DNA from: Siphonodentalium dalli | Lineage: Eukaryota > Mollusca > Scaphopoda > Gadilida > Siphonodentaliidae | Direction of reading: 5' to 3' | Assembly: GCA_032622095.1 (NCBI GenBank) | Contig: CP136069.1 | Coordinates: forward strand, 188,781,122-188,845,121 | DNA: 64,000 nucleotides | Part shown: positions 44,691 through 55,699 of the stretch, piece after piece | Position numbering within the stretch: the first letter of the stretch is position 1 | Layout: each line of letters opens with the position of its first letter | Notes under the pieces: model-generated | The model's input: only the letters and a program-made list of their open reading frames with translations | Told to the model about the DNA's origin: nothing | The model's database searches: none | Made by a program: the position numbers and the translations under genes

Positions 44691-44879
44691 TACAGTAATG
44701 CCCAAAGTAATTGACCCCTTAACCACAGCAGAATAATTATGGCTTGTTGCCATTCATCTGAAAGCTCTCGTCGAGAGCTTTCCGATGAATGGCAACAAGC
44801 CATATTTCCGACTAAATCCTGAAAAATTACCCATAATTCTGCTGTGGTTAAGGGGTCAATTACTTTGTGCATTACTGTA
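44691..44879. mobile_element. foldback family E
   Basis: TACAGTAATGCCCAAAGTAA to TTACTTTGTGCATTACTGTA. The left arm has lost about 28 bases relative to the right (the GGGTAACTTTTCAGG part is missing); otherwise it matches 6121-6337. Confidence 0.88.
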
Positions 44880-45233
44880 TATATAACTAACTCTGACCAA
44901 TCAGAATGATCTATATATCACTGGTAATCTTTCAGAAAATGGCAGATTGATGCGTACAAGCGATACAAGCTGAATCTCTCTACTATCTTCAAATACCCAA
45001 ACGAAATGTTGAATTGGATGCATGCAGTAAGTCACATACATTCACGCCTCAACAGCGTGAACACACAATTATTAAAGTCTTATTTGGGTTATAAATCACC
45101 GGCTATAATTTAGTATCTTTAGGTTTGTCGCGCGGTAAACAGTATAGAATTGTGAGTGTGGCCTATATTTAAAGACATGTATTCAGGATTCCATGCAATT
45201 TTTTATGAAACGTATTTCACTCTTTATTTCGAT
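44880..45233. other. no gene recognised
   Basis: No structure identified. Confidence 0.5.
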
Positions 45234-45325
45234 CTATGTATAACATAACATGTCTGACATGAGAAGTGTTAAAACGACGCTATGTATAAAATAACATGTC
45301 TGACACGAGAAGTGTTAAAATTACG
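45234..45325. repeat. 46-bp tandem duplication
   Basis: CTATGTATAACATAACATGT then CTATGTATAAAATAACATGT, each followed by CTGACATGAGAAGTGTTAAA or a close variant. Confidence 0.93.
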
Positions 45326-46108
45326 CTATCTTGTTTGATCTTTAATTTTCTATCCATTTATTTAATATCGTTTCCATGTTTTATTTAGAGGGACACCAAC
45401 AAGTATTTTGTTGATTTTTCAATAACAAAATGACTTTCTTTGGTTTTATTGGTCTAGTGTTCATATATGTGCTATTTTTTTTCAACAGAACAGCATAAAA
45501 CGACGTTAAATTAGATTTTGTTATTGTTGTTGTTGTAAATGGAGGCATGGAACCATGCATACATCTTTAGAAGTAAGTTATACAATGTTAATGAGTGTAT
45601 ACGACAAATATATCCATGAGCCGACAGAGTAGTTGCGTATTTCGAGTAAACCTTCCTCACCATTCTGTAAATTACTTATAGTGCACACTATATGGCAACA
45701 ATGAGTTACGGTACCGAATTTAAACATAATTAAACATGGTTCATCTTGATTAAACATAATCGTTTAATGGAACATGTTAGGTGTGTGATATCTGATTAAC
45801 AACATCGCATCATCAATGAGATACATGTACACGTAGAACGTCGTTTCTAAGCCATATCTCAGGCCTTTAAGTCCAAGAAGTCAGTAACGAATGGAGCCAG
45901 CTTTGTCCACTGTGTCTGGTTTCATAGATGAGATGAAGAGAAATCGCATTGGACGACCATTTCAGAATCATGTTTGCTTTGTTCTGCAGCAAAAAAATAA
46001 ATAAATATTTCCCGAAAAGGTGGTCAGCTGATTATGAATGACATACATGATTTGAAAATGAGCATTATATGGTCTTGATATTCCACACTATTTGTTTTTA
46101 TCCCACCA
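45326..46108. other. no gene recognised; possible 3' flank of the - strand exons
   Basis: AT-rich. CATAAAACGACGTTAAATTA near 45494 may be a SINE tail scrap. I found no convincing - strand poly(A) signal close to 46109. Confidence 0.45.
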
Positions 46109-47167
46109 TCACGAGTGTTCGTCCACAACGGCTTCGAGTGCGTCACCTCGTTTCAATATGGATCTTTTCGGCGGAGGGGCAGAATTAATTAACGGGCATG
46201 AATGTCTCCTAGTGTGAGTTCTGCTCTTAGATATAAGGTGTTGCTCCTCTCCAGCTGACCAGTGTACTCTGAGGTCTTTAGAGGTCCGTCTAGAACCATT
46301 GAATCGAACACTATCCTGTCCGGATTGCGAATCAGATGCACCCGCGAACGCATCATCAACATCGTCCCTTCCAGAATTTTGAATATTTTCGTCCGATAAT
46401 TCCCTGAGCGCAGTTTTGAACACATCCGATCCACCTGGGATCTCCTTCGGTTGACGAGGGGTCTTCGATCCTCCAGTATTACTCATATTAACATGTCCCT
46501 GTCCTGCCTTTTCAGGAAGGCCCATTATCCGAGCAGACGTCAGGTCTGTCTGTACTCCGCTCTGAAATCGCCGTTACGAAACACGGCGCAGAATTCCAAT
46601 TAACCCAGACACAAAAACTTCTCAATCGATCACAGATATCATCAACACAGAATATGAGAATTGTACATTCATTACACTCCTCCTAATTAATTAACCAAGA
46701 GAAGGTTTCGATCACGACACAGTCTGGTAACAGCGTCTTAGTGTATACGGATAAGAAGGAACAAGTATTCCCAAGAGACGAAACGAAATCAACATGTCTT
46801 CGGGTGGTGCAACAAGCTACTGATTAATCTCCTGAACTTAGATGGTCGCCTGCTGATGAATATTGCGCGGATGTATTGGTCCAACTGATGAAATCTTAAC
46901 CTGATCAATACTCGATGCTGTACTGCGAGTTAACTGTTTACACCTAATCGAAGCCCGCGAGCGACGGTTATAGGAAGAAATCCATTCAATGTTTGCATTC
47001 ACGTGCTTTAATAGAGGAATCTTTGGTCTATGTTTGTCATTTTGCCACTGTTGAAGTTGACTGTTTTGATCGTATTGTGATTGTTGTGGGGTCTTTCTTA
47101 GTATTGGCGACCTATTGGATCTATTTACTATTGAATACATGTCACCGACGTCTATTGTGATTGACGC
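46109..47167 (-). CDS. possible two-exon segment of an unrecognised protein, 3' end
   Basis: Read on the - strand: exon 47167-46901 (acceptor CTATAGCAG, donor CAG|GTTAAG) and exon 46561-46109 (acceptor GCGATTTCAG, stop TGA). Both junctions are in phase 0, so the frame runs through, giving about 240 codons. Each frame is open without a repeat to explain it, and composition is polar: Ser, Arg, Gln and Asp rich, with low-complexity character typical of disordered regions. Late motifs are LRVHW, RRHSCPL and KRSILKRG; LRVHW loosely resembles a PP1-docking RVxF site, which is only suggestive. No domain or homolog recognised, and the acceptors have poor pyrimidine tracts. A start is not identified. 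Confidence 0.4.
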
Positions 47168-47559
47168 CTGCTATAGTACGACAGAATGATAATTAACCCT
47201 TGAATTGCTAATACAAATATTAAGGTGCAATGCTCGCTGAAATATAAAATATGAAGATTGTACACTGAGTTCTAACACAACGCGCTATAAAGAAACAGCT
47301 GCTCTGCAGAATAGCGCGGATTCCCCTACTATATGAGTATACCTTTCACTCATGCACTCCAATTATAGTAATTATATATATTCACACCTCAACTGAGTGG
47401 TGCTAAACCGAAACGAAAATCCACAAAACTACATATAGCACATGGTTTCAATTTCAGATCGGTCTCAGTTTAATATCATGGTCACAATTTCATTATATAA
47501 GATCGCTCGAAAGCCATTCTTTATTGAAATAAAAGATCGTCACACGTCCCCCGAATAAG
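47168..47559. other. no gene recognised
   Basis: Possible - strand intron. No structure identified. Confidence 0.45.
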
Positions 47560-48440
47560 GTGGTTTATTTGAGCGTGGCTTTTTTAGAAAAGTAAAATTT
47601 GTTCTGGGAAAAATAATGCACTGAATCAAACTTTGCTTCCAACGGTCTATGTTGTTAACATAGTTTGACACCAGAATGAATATCCAAAAGCATTCAAATA
47701 ACAATAACTAAAGTTATGATCCGGACATCAAAATAATCTAATTCAAAGTCGAAAATAGGCACAACTCAATACGGAATGGCGGACCGAACTCAAATTCGAA
47801 CCTGACATGTATTTGCATGACGTTAATCTACATACTAAATGCGATCGATTATCTATAACTTGAGTTATCAACCGGACAACGAAATAATCAGCAAATGCTA
47901 AGCAGTAGAGGGGCATAACTCCGTCAACAAGGACCGCACTGGACCCAAATTAGTAGTTGGCCGTAATGTTCTCATATGAAGACCACATATCAAGCGTCAT
48001 AAAATTCTGCCAATTATTTTTCAAGTTATCATCTGGACAACAGACGTTTATCAAAATGATCTGAAAATTCTAAGTCGAAAAGGGGCCAAGAACGGTCAGA
48101 CGATAACCAAATTCGAACTTGACCTGTATTTTCATGTGATTAATACACTTACTAAATTTGAAAGTTATCGGATAATTATAATTTGAGTTATCATCCGGAC
48201 AACAAAACTTCAGCAAATTCTAATTCGAAAAGTGGCATAACTCAGTTAGAAGTGGTCGGGTCTGACCCAAATTTGAACTGAATCGAGACTTTCTCATATG
48301 AAGACCACATACCAAGTTTCATAAAATTCTGTCTATTATTTTTCAAAAGATATCATCAGGACAACAAACGAACACACGGCTCGACAAACTAACGGACGGA
48401 CGGACACCGCTCATTTCTATAGTCACCCGAATAATTTTTT
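47560..48440. repeat. alternating diverged repeat units of about 160 bp
   Basis: GAGTTATCATCCGGACAACA and variants recur at about 47715, 47864, 48026, 48186 and 48348 (gaps 149-162). Units alternate between one with GACCTGTATTTTCATGTGAT and one with GTTCTCATATGAAGACCACA, giving a dimer of about 320 bp. The array ends in AACGGACGGACGGACACC and TATAGTCACCCGAAT. Confidence 0.8.
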
Positions 48441-48540
48441 TGGGGACAATAAATATGACTATATGATACACATTCCTGTATTCAAACTCATCTAATTGTA
48501 TTTTTCAATAAAACATTAAAAAACAATCGTAAATACTGTG
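48441..48540. other. no feature recognised
   Basis: AT-rich spacer. Confidence 0.5.
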
Positions 48541-48552
48541 ACGTTGAGGGGT

Positions 48553-48890
48553 GCAATTCTACCGCCCTCGAACGCTTAAATATTAGTTCTCCACAGTCTG
48601 ACATTCTACCGCCCTCGAACGCTTAAATATCAGTTATCCACAGTCTGACATTCTACCGCCCTCGAACGCTTAAATATCAGTTATCCACAGTCTGACATTC
48701 TACCGCCCTCGAACGCTTAAATATCAGTTATCCACAGTCTGACATTCTACCGCCCTCGAACGCTTAAATATTAGTTATCCACAGTCTGACATTCTACCGC
48801 CCTCGAACGCTTAAATATTAGTTATCCACAGTCTGACATTCTACCGCCCTCGAACGCTTAAATATTAGTTATCCACAGTCTGACATTCCA
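48553..48890. repeat. 47-bp tandem repeat, 7 copies
   Basis: Unit ACATTCTACCGCCCTCGAAC, GCTTAAATATCAGTTATCCA, CAGTCTG. Copies are identical but for a C/T at one position (ATATCAG or ATATTAG) and one TATCC/TCTCC change. Confidence 0.97.
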
Positions 48891-49312
48891 GTTTTGATGC
48901 CACTTATTTGCATATATAGTAAAGTGGACATCTTTCCTAAAATTCATTGGTAAATAGAAAGTGAAGTCAACGGGAGATAATTATATGAGTCAAAATTAGG
49001 TGGTGACATGTTTTATTATAAATATTTTTTCCTCAAAACTAAATGATCTTAAGATAGTTGAATCCTTAAGGAAATCATGAAAATGGAAAACTCATAGTGT
49101 TACATAGAGTACACTCGTTGATTTATTTGTTAAAATATAATCACTTTGGTGAGAAAAATTGTATGTATCTTCAAAACCATGATTTATATATCGTTATGGA
49201 AGAACGTTGCCAATATTGCACAAACAATATAGTTTCTGGAAAATAAATAAAGTACACTAAATCCGGTCATGTATACGACCATCTCCTTTTATACTCAACA
49301 GAATATATGCAA
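48891..49312. other. no gene recognised
   Basis: AT-rich; no structure. Confidence 0.5.
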
Positions 49313-49486
49313 CAAATGAATAAATTGTAGCAATGGATTGGTGCAAACATACACTCATGTGCTCTATGAACGATGAAAACTGGAGTCATAAATTTAATTT
49401 TCATTATAATTACCATGTTGTATGCATCATTCATAGAGTGTATGTGAGTGTACTTTGCACCAATCCATGGCTCAAATTCATTCATT
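49313..49486. mobile_element. small foldback element
   Basis: ATGGATTGGTGCAAACATAC and the complement TACTTTGCACCAATCCATGG; the arms extend to ATGAATAAATT / AATTCATTCATT outside and GCTCTATGAA / TTCATAGAGT inside. Confidence 0.8.
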
Positions 49487-49965
49487 AAATTAAAGTACTC
49501 CTTTAAGTGTTTAACTAGTCTCTCCTAGAATTTTTTTTTTTAAACAAATTGCCATGGCTACATCAATGCTATCTTTTTACCACCTTAACTAATGAATTTC
49601 CAAATTACAAAATAAGGCGGTTAATGGTTATTTGTTAATGACCACAGACCACAAGAATGCGTTGATGTTGATGCCAGATTTTGGTGCACGTTTTGTACCA
49701 AGTTAGGGGTTGTTTGTGCATTTTCTTATTATTAATTATTTAACCCTCGTGTCATTGTGTAAGCTTAATTAGTCGACGGCATACACGAAATGTCACTAAG
49801 TGCAGCAAAGATGAACCCATTCACGTTTGGCACAATTTCTATAGTCGTACCAGCCAACTTCGAATAGTGATACAATAGAATGTCACTTCCAGTCGCAAAC
49901 AACAAAATGCTGACTTTTGTCAACACAAAATGACTGCACCATACGACCAGAGCACGCACCGGAAC
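49487..49965. other. no gene recognised
   Basis: No structure identified. Confidence 0.5.
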
Positions 49966-50386
49966 CATTAAGGGTACGTTCGTACTCTGGCAAATTTGCA
50001 CGGTATGGTTTGCAGGCATTTTGTCGTAGAAAACGATATGGTGCCATAATATGAACGGAAACAAGCATATAAGATGCATCTGTATCACAGCTAACTACGT
50101 GCGACGTAAAACTCTGTAGTTCTACCTGTAGCGATGCTACCGGAATTTGCCTGTAAATAGCAAGCAATTATCTCGCAAGAATAAATCATACAAGTATTTG
50201 AAGACAAATTACAGTAGCACCGTTACAAGTGGAACTACATAAATTTTACTTCTCATGTCTTTCGTTTTGGTAAAGATGCATGTTATGTGCATGTTTTCGT
50301 TCATATTATAGCACCATGTGGTTTCCTATGACGAAATGCCCACAAAAACATACTGTGCAAACTTGCCAGCGTACGAACGTACCATA
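49966..50386. mobile_element. foldback element, arms of about 115 bp
   Basis: Left GGTACGTTCGTACTCTGGCA, ATATGGTGCCATAATATGAA; right TTCATATTATAGCACCATGT and GCCAGCGTACGAACGTACC. No ORF. The 2.4-kb element sits 7 bp beyond its right end. Confidence 0.8.
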
Positions 50387-50392
50387 AAGGAC

Positions 50393-52816
50393 AATTAAGT
50401 CACTGGGGAGGATCTATTCCTCGAAATGTGGTGCTCTCCCGAGCAATATTTACGTGCTTAGCGAGCAAATATTCCGGTGTTCTGTCACATTTTGCTCATT
50501 GTGCGACTGAGATGACATGCGTGGGTAATAAACACGCATTTTAGTAATGTTTTAAACGCAAATATTGGACGAATGTATACGGGATGGACGTGGCAAAGAA
50601 GGTGAGTAATATATGTTGTAATATTATGCCACTATATTGGCATACTGCCCAGTAATATAAATAAATTACTCGATATTTTGCGTTTTTTGGGAAATTCGTC
50701 ACTTCAACGGCGTATTACCGACTTAATACTGAATACTGTATATTGTAACTTTGAATGCCTGTTCCTCAATACATTCCTGAAGTCAATGCAACATGAAACT
50801 AGAATGCACTCAGAGAGATGCCAACGTGCGCAAAAATGTAATAAACAATAATTAAAAAAATTATTTCACTGTATTTTACTTAATTTATTTAATTTAATTT
50901 AATGTTTGCAAAAAAAGACAATTACCATTTCTCATTTCATCACAGATAAAAGGCAAATTACTATATTAATCATTTAAGTAATTCAAACCAATTCCATGTT
51001 GCCGAAAGGATGAGACTTTAATATCGATTAATTTTTTTTCAGCGGCATATTTTGATTTTGATTTTCCGATAGTCAGAGTTGACCAAAGGAGCAATTATAA
51101 GAAATAATTAATACCATTTGTGTAAATATTGATAGCAGCCAATATTCAACAATAAATATCAATAATTAATCAATAATTAATCAATAACGATCATTTTATG
51201 TAATAATAAACTGTTCAAACGGTGTTTGTGTCAACACATGCGTTTTGTTTTGTGTTACGTCATTCGTCGTATTTGACCCGGAACTCGGCTGAAGGTTAGG
51301 CTATTCAGCCTATTGCGTCGAATTACGAAATCGCGTTTTGAATGTCTCTCTTTTCCCGCACGATAAAAAGAGGTCTTCGCACAAACCAAAAAATGATAAA
51401 ACTTCCCAATTATAAGTAAAAATACCCAAATGAAGGAGTCTATGTCATATGTAGGTCTATGTAGGTCCCGAAGGAGTCTATAGACTCTTTGGTGTAGAGT
51501 TCTGATGGAGAAAATGTAGGTCGATCTATTTTTGTCATAACTCTGACGTATTTTGACCTGGGAGAAAAAATCGAAATCGAGGCTCACTACGAGCATGCCA
51601 GTTTTAAATATAGAAACAGGGAATCCGGACAAATGGCGATATCGGCGACAAACAAATAATCGAAAACAACACATAAGATAAACATAGCAAAAACGCGGCA
51701 CAGTAAAAATGTCAGAACGCCACGAGGTTTTACGTCGTTTTTGGTGACGTCATGGAGTGAATCATCTATGGTGACACCAAGCTACGTACGAATCTGTCTG
51801 ATCGCCAAATCGAAGAAAATGACCATAAAATAGGTCTACATGTGTATTCCGGTGGTTTACTGAGTCATTCCGGTGCTTTGTGAGTTGAATAATCGTTATT
51901 CCGGTGCTGATATCCTACTAAAACTACCTCGTATAAAGCCACATTGGTGATTATTTGTTCAGAAATTATAATACAAGCCATGCCGGGATACAAATGAAGT
52001 AGCTCACCGGTTCTGTAGTTAATATAAAGTCAATTATTTTGACAATACGCTTATGCTCACAAAATAGTCAACTTAATAAACTATATATAATATATTACAT
52101 ACTATTTGTGAACACTGGTGCAACAGTTTCTGTTGGGGATATAACAAGGATAATGACCTATTAATTTCCATAAACCAACCAACTATGTCACATTCCGATT
52201 GGCCACAATTACAGTTACACAATAAAAATACGTTCGACAATCATTTACTGAACAAGAATTGAGCGTTTTTTATCAGTTATATCCAATAGAACACATGGAA
52301 ATAATTATAGATTACATAGTTCATTCATATACTCCCCATTGCGTTTGCTACCCCTGAAATACGTGATTAAACGAACAAAGTATGCCTTTATGGACGTATA
52401 TGCGACGCAAAATAACATATTAAGTTTATTACCCCCTAACCAACGCATACTATTTAGTATTTATTCGCTTTTTTGCTTGTTATAGCACAATACATGATCC
52501 TGGGGAGAGCACTTGACTATTGGGAGAGCACTGAGCACTCTGTAAAGTATCGGAATATAATTATAAAATGTCGATTTACGGGCATTCCTATGGGATTTCT
52601 TACATTTTCTCACATATCAATCTGAACATCAATATAAATAATCCATTGGTTAAAAGAACCCTGCGATATACTTACATAATCTGTAATTTTTCTTCACTTT
52701 TGTGGGGCGAAAATAAAAAATCCCCAGTAAAGCACCGGAATATCACGATAAAAATTGCTAAAAAAATTGGTAGAGCACCACATTTCAAGGAATAGATCCT
52801 CCCTAGTGAATTAAGT
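50393..52816. mobile_element. 2.4-kb DNA transposon with 8-bp target duplication
   Basis: AATTAAGT at 50393-50400 and 52809-52816 flanks the element (50401-52808). Terminal inverted repeats start CACTGGGGAGGATCTATTCC and CACTAGGGAGGATCTATTCC (right end, complement) and continue through GAAATGTGGTGCTCT. Inside, ATTCCGGTG or its complement recurs (about 50478, 51846, 51870, 51900 and 52733). An 8-bp duplication fits hAT or Zisupton rather than CACTA elements. A 148-codon - strand frame at 51255-51701 shows no recognisable domain, so I take the element to be non-autonomous. Confidence 0.85.
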
Positions 52817-53894
52817 TAACATTCCAGAATAGGGTACATACTCTATTGAGTCTGAAGTGAATCGTGTTCTTCAGGAATTCCAAACAAGGCATACAATACA
52901 CAACGAATACTGTGTCATAATACGAAAGTTATTTTGTTTCAAATTGGATGGAAGATGGACTTAGCATTTAACTGACAACTGAAATATTATGACAAGTACA
53001 AACACAAGGCCCATAACCTTGAAGAAAAGTATTTGCAGCCATGCATTCCGGTCACAATTCAAGTTGTTGTGACAAAGAACTATATCTGGAATTATCATCT
53101 GGAAACTCCGAATAACCCATCTTGAATAACCCAATTTTTTTAAGTCGAAAAGTTCGCATAACTAAAAAAAAAATCGTCAGATAGCTATCAGAGCCGAACT
53201 TCTAGCTTGTATGTATTTTATTTAACCAAATGTCCTAAGAAAATGTTCAGCTTATAGCAGGAAAAATAAAAAGTCTAAAACTACTTGCATTTACCATTAT
53301 TTGGCACGCGAAAATCCACACAAACATCCATCCGTTGTACGTCGACAACTGGTGCCAAAAATCGGAACTGAGAACTCTCTTTACTGTATACACATACAGC
53401 TTTTGGGAAACGAAAGTGTGTAACTCTTTATTAGCGACGAACCCGTTTTTCACACTTCTGTGCGAACAATTGAAAACAGCTTGAAAATTGCTATGAATTT
53501 GGCAAGCTTTTTCAGAGGTTATAACTCATAATTCATGTACGGTATATATGGACTTATCGTCCAACTTATACGTAAAGCGTTCATTTGGAGATTAAAATCA
53601 TAGTTTAGAAAGCCGGTCCGGTCATTGAAGTTCAGTCGGAATGAATTGTTACTGACCAAACACTTATATAAAAACATGTTATATTTAATTACGAAAATAT
53701 ACACGATGGCAGCGGTCAGACAAGCGTAGGGAGGGGACTGAACTCTGTATTGCAGCTTGTGTAGTGAAATCTGTTAACACTAGCATTATAATAATGAGCG
53801 TCTTATCTAAACTTCAAGTGGACGCTTATAATAAAGAGCGCTAAGTAATGCAGCATTCATTTTGTGACTGACACTGCCTCGAGGGTTTTGAAGT
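52817..53894. other. no gene recognised
   Basis: 52970-53190 resembles the diverged intronic repeats (GACAAAGAACTATATCTGGA, ATTATCATCTGGAAACTCCG). Nothing else. Confidence 0.5.
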
Positions 53895-54015
53895 TAACAA
53901 ACATATGAATATGTTATGTGATATAGGAGATGTACTATGAATATGTTATGTCATATATGAGATGCACTGGTAAAATAATATGAATATGTTATGTGATATA
54001 GGTGATGTACTGGTA
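53895..54015. repeat. tandem repeat of about 45 bp, 3 copies
   Basis: ATGAATATGTTATGTGATAT, AGGAGATGTACT; copies differ slightly in length. Confidence 0.85.
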
Positions 54016-54346
54016 AATGTTGATTATTAAAGGTCGTGATATGGTATCAAGTTAGGAAAATAACGATTGAACACTATTTATTGCAAGTGCCGTAATTCAA
54101 ATTAGGCCTACCAGTGAAATTAGATTGAAGTTGAAAAGGGGCACATATATACTAAAGCTCTTTATGATAATTGTAAATAGATTCTGGTTGATTATTGCAC
54201 AACATAAGTTGTCTCTGATTAGTTGTTACACAACATGAACAGCAAAATGAACAGCAATAACTCAATTGAACTGTCAAACTGCAATGTCCGGAGCAGCGTT
54301 CCATAAAATGAGACATGTTCGTCTAAGTAAAACCGAGTAATCTATT
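54016..54346. other. no gene recognised
   Basis: AT-rich flank of the 1,353-bp array. Confidence 0.5.
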
Positions 54347-54797
54347 GGTTACACTGGTGTAAATAAGGTTCGGAGAGACCTCTAGCGGATGCGGGAGGAA
54401 TATATAGGAGAGAATAAAATAGACACTGGGCCCTGATTGGTCAATAGCCTTGTGTGCTTTTTGCATAAAAAAATCATCACACCTCTTCCCTATGATTTCC
54501 CATAGGTAAGATAGCCATTGGCACAGGAATTAACCCTTTGTAGTGAAGTTTGAATTTGTTGGTGTGGTCTAAAATATGACAGTATTTTTTTATGCGGATC
54601 TGACACTAGTTACGAAAACACAAGATTTAAAGGCGAATTCCCTGCTAGACAGATATGATTTTTTTGTGTAAAAAGTTTCCCGAAATGTCAATTTTTCAGA
54701 TTAAAAAAAAAAATTGGACCCATGGTTCATATAGCCAACAGCATACGCTAAAACGTTAGCACTGAGGCCTATGGAAAACATTTACACCAGTGTAACC
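54347..54797. mobile_element. 451-bp inverted-repeat element, copy 1 of 5
   Basis: Terminal 18-bp inverted repeats GGTTACACTGGTGTAAAT. Each terminus is itself nearly palindromic (TTACAC-TG-GTGTAA), as a protein-binding site would be. Copies 2-5 at 55700-56150, 57053-57503, 58406-58856 and 59759-60209. No ORF. The interior contains CATTGGCACAGGAATTAACC, reminiscent of a TTAA-family end. Confidence 0.88.
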
Positions 54798-55699
54798 TAA
54801 AGGGAAAAATGAACTTTTTGGCATTTTTGATTCCTGGGAGTCACTTTAAAGTATTTTAATGCATTTTTCACAGCCTGGTCTTTCAGTCCAATGAATCTCC
54901 CATGCATGGTGTGGCTATTCTTGCTGCTGATGTCTTCTTTCACTTCCATCGGCCAAAAAAATGGTATGATTTTTCATAAAAAATGCCAATTTTTCAAGGT
55001 ATTTAAAATTTTTTTCAAGGTGGTAATTGTCACATGATAATGCAAATTACCCATTACATGAGCATGTCAATGACACACATACCAATTGTTATAAGAAGCT
55101 AATCTAACAAGTATTTTGGATTTTATAGCCAGTGATATACAGATATATATAATAAAAGTGTCTCATTTTCACTGGTGGGTATGGCCATTTGAAGGTTAAT
55201 AGCACTAAAACTTGGGCACATTTAAGAAAATGCTTCAGCATTTCAAAGAGAGCATATCTTTGTTCAACTAATTCAATATACACCCACATCCAGTTATCTT
55301 GGATCACCCTTGCAGACCTGAAAATGTCATATTTTAGTCTTCCATGTGCTGATAAAGTCATGTGCTTGATGCTCAGCTGATCAGATCTGGACTCAATGAC
55401 CTCACATCACCAGAAGTTCTCTCATGGAAAGGATCTTGTACAGTCTTCCATAGCTGATCCAAGTTTGCAACACCAGACCCCAAAAACTGTGTGAAAATGG
55501 GGCCTGAATATGACTTGTGGTGGAAAAATGTGCTTTTTTGATGAATAATGTGTTACAGAGAGTGGGGTTAAATTGTGTGTGATAAATAAAGAACCACAGA
55601 AGTGATATTATTTTTGAACACATTTTTTTCATTCATGGGCAATTCTGAAAAAATGTAGGGTGTTACAATTATTCCGCGAAAAAGCGGGCTATCGCTTTA
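54798..55699. repeat. 902-bp spacer, copy 1 of 4
   Basis: Copies 2-4 at 56151-57052, 57504-58405 and 58857-59758. Short - strand frames recur in every copy (relative to this one, 55104-55361 and 55402-55632), but near-identity of the copies makes conservation meaningless. A second - strand frame with LDQLWKTVQDPFHERTSGDV precedes the first one across a frame change, so a captured, broken coding fragment is possible. No family recognised. Confidence 0.75.

Noticed and set aside
48553-48890. CRISPR-like regular array
   Set aside because: The 47-bp units are head-to-tail copies with no unique spacers, in animal DNA. The same applies to the 48-bp and 50-bp arrays.
51255-51701. 148-codon - strand frame as a gene
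   Set aside because: It lies within a transposon with clear ends, has no recognisable domain, and shows no splice or codon pattern.
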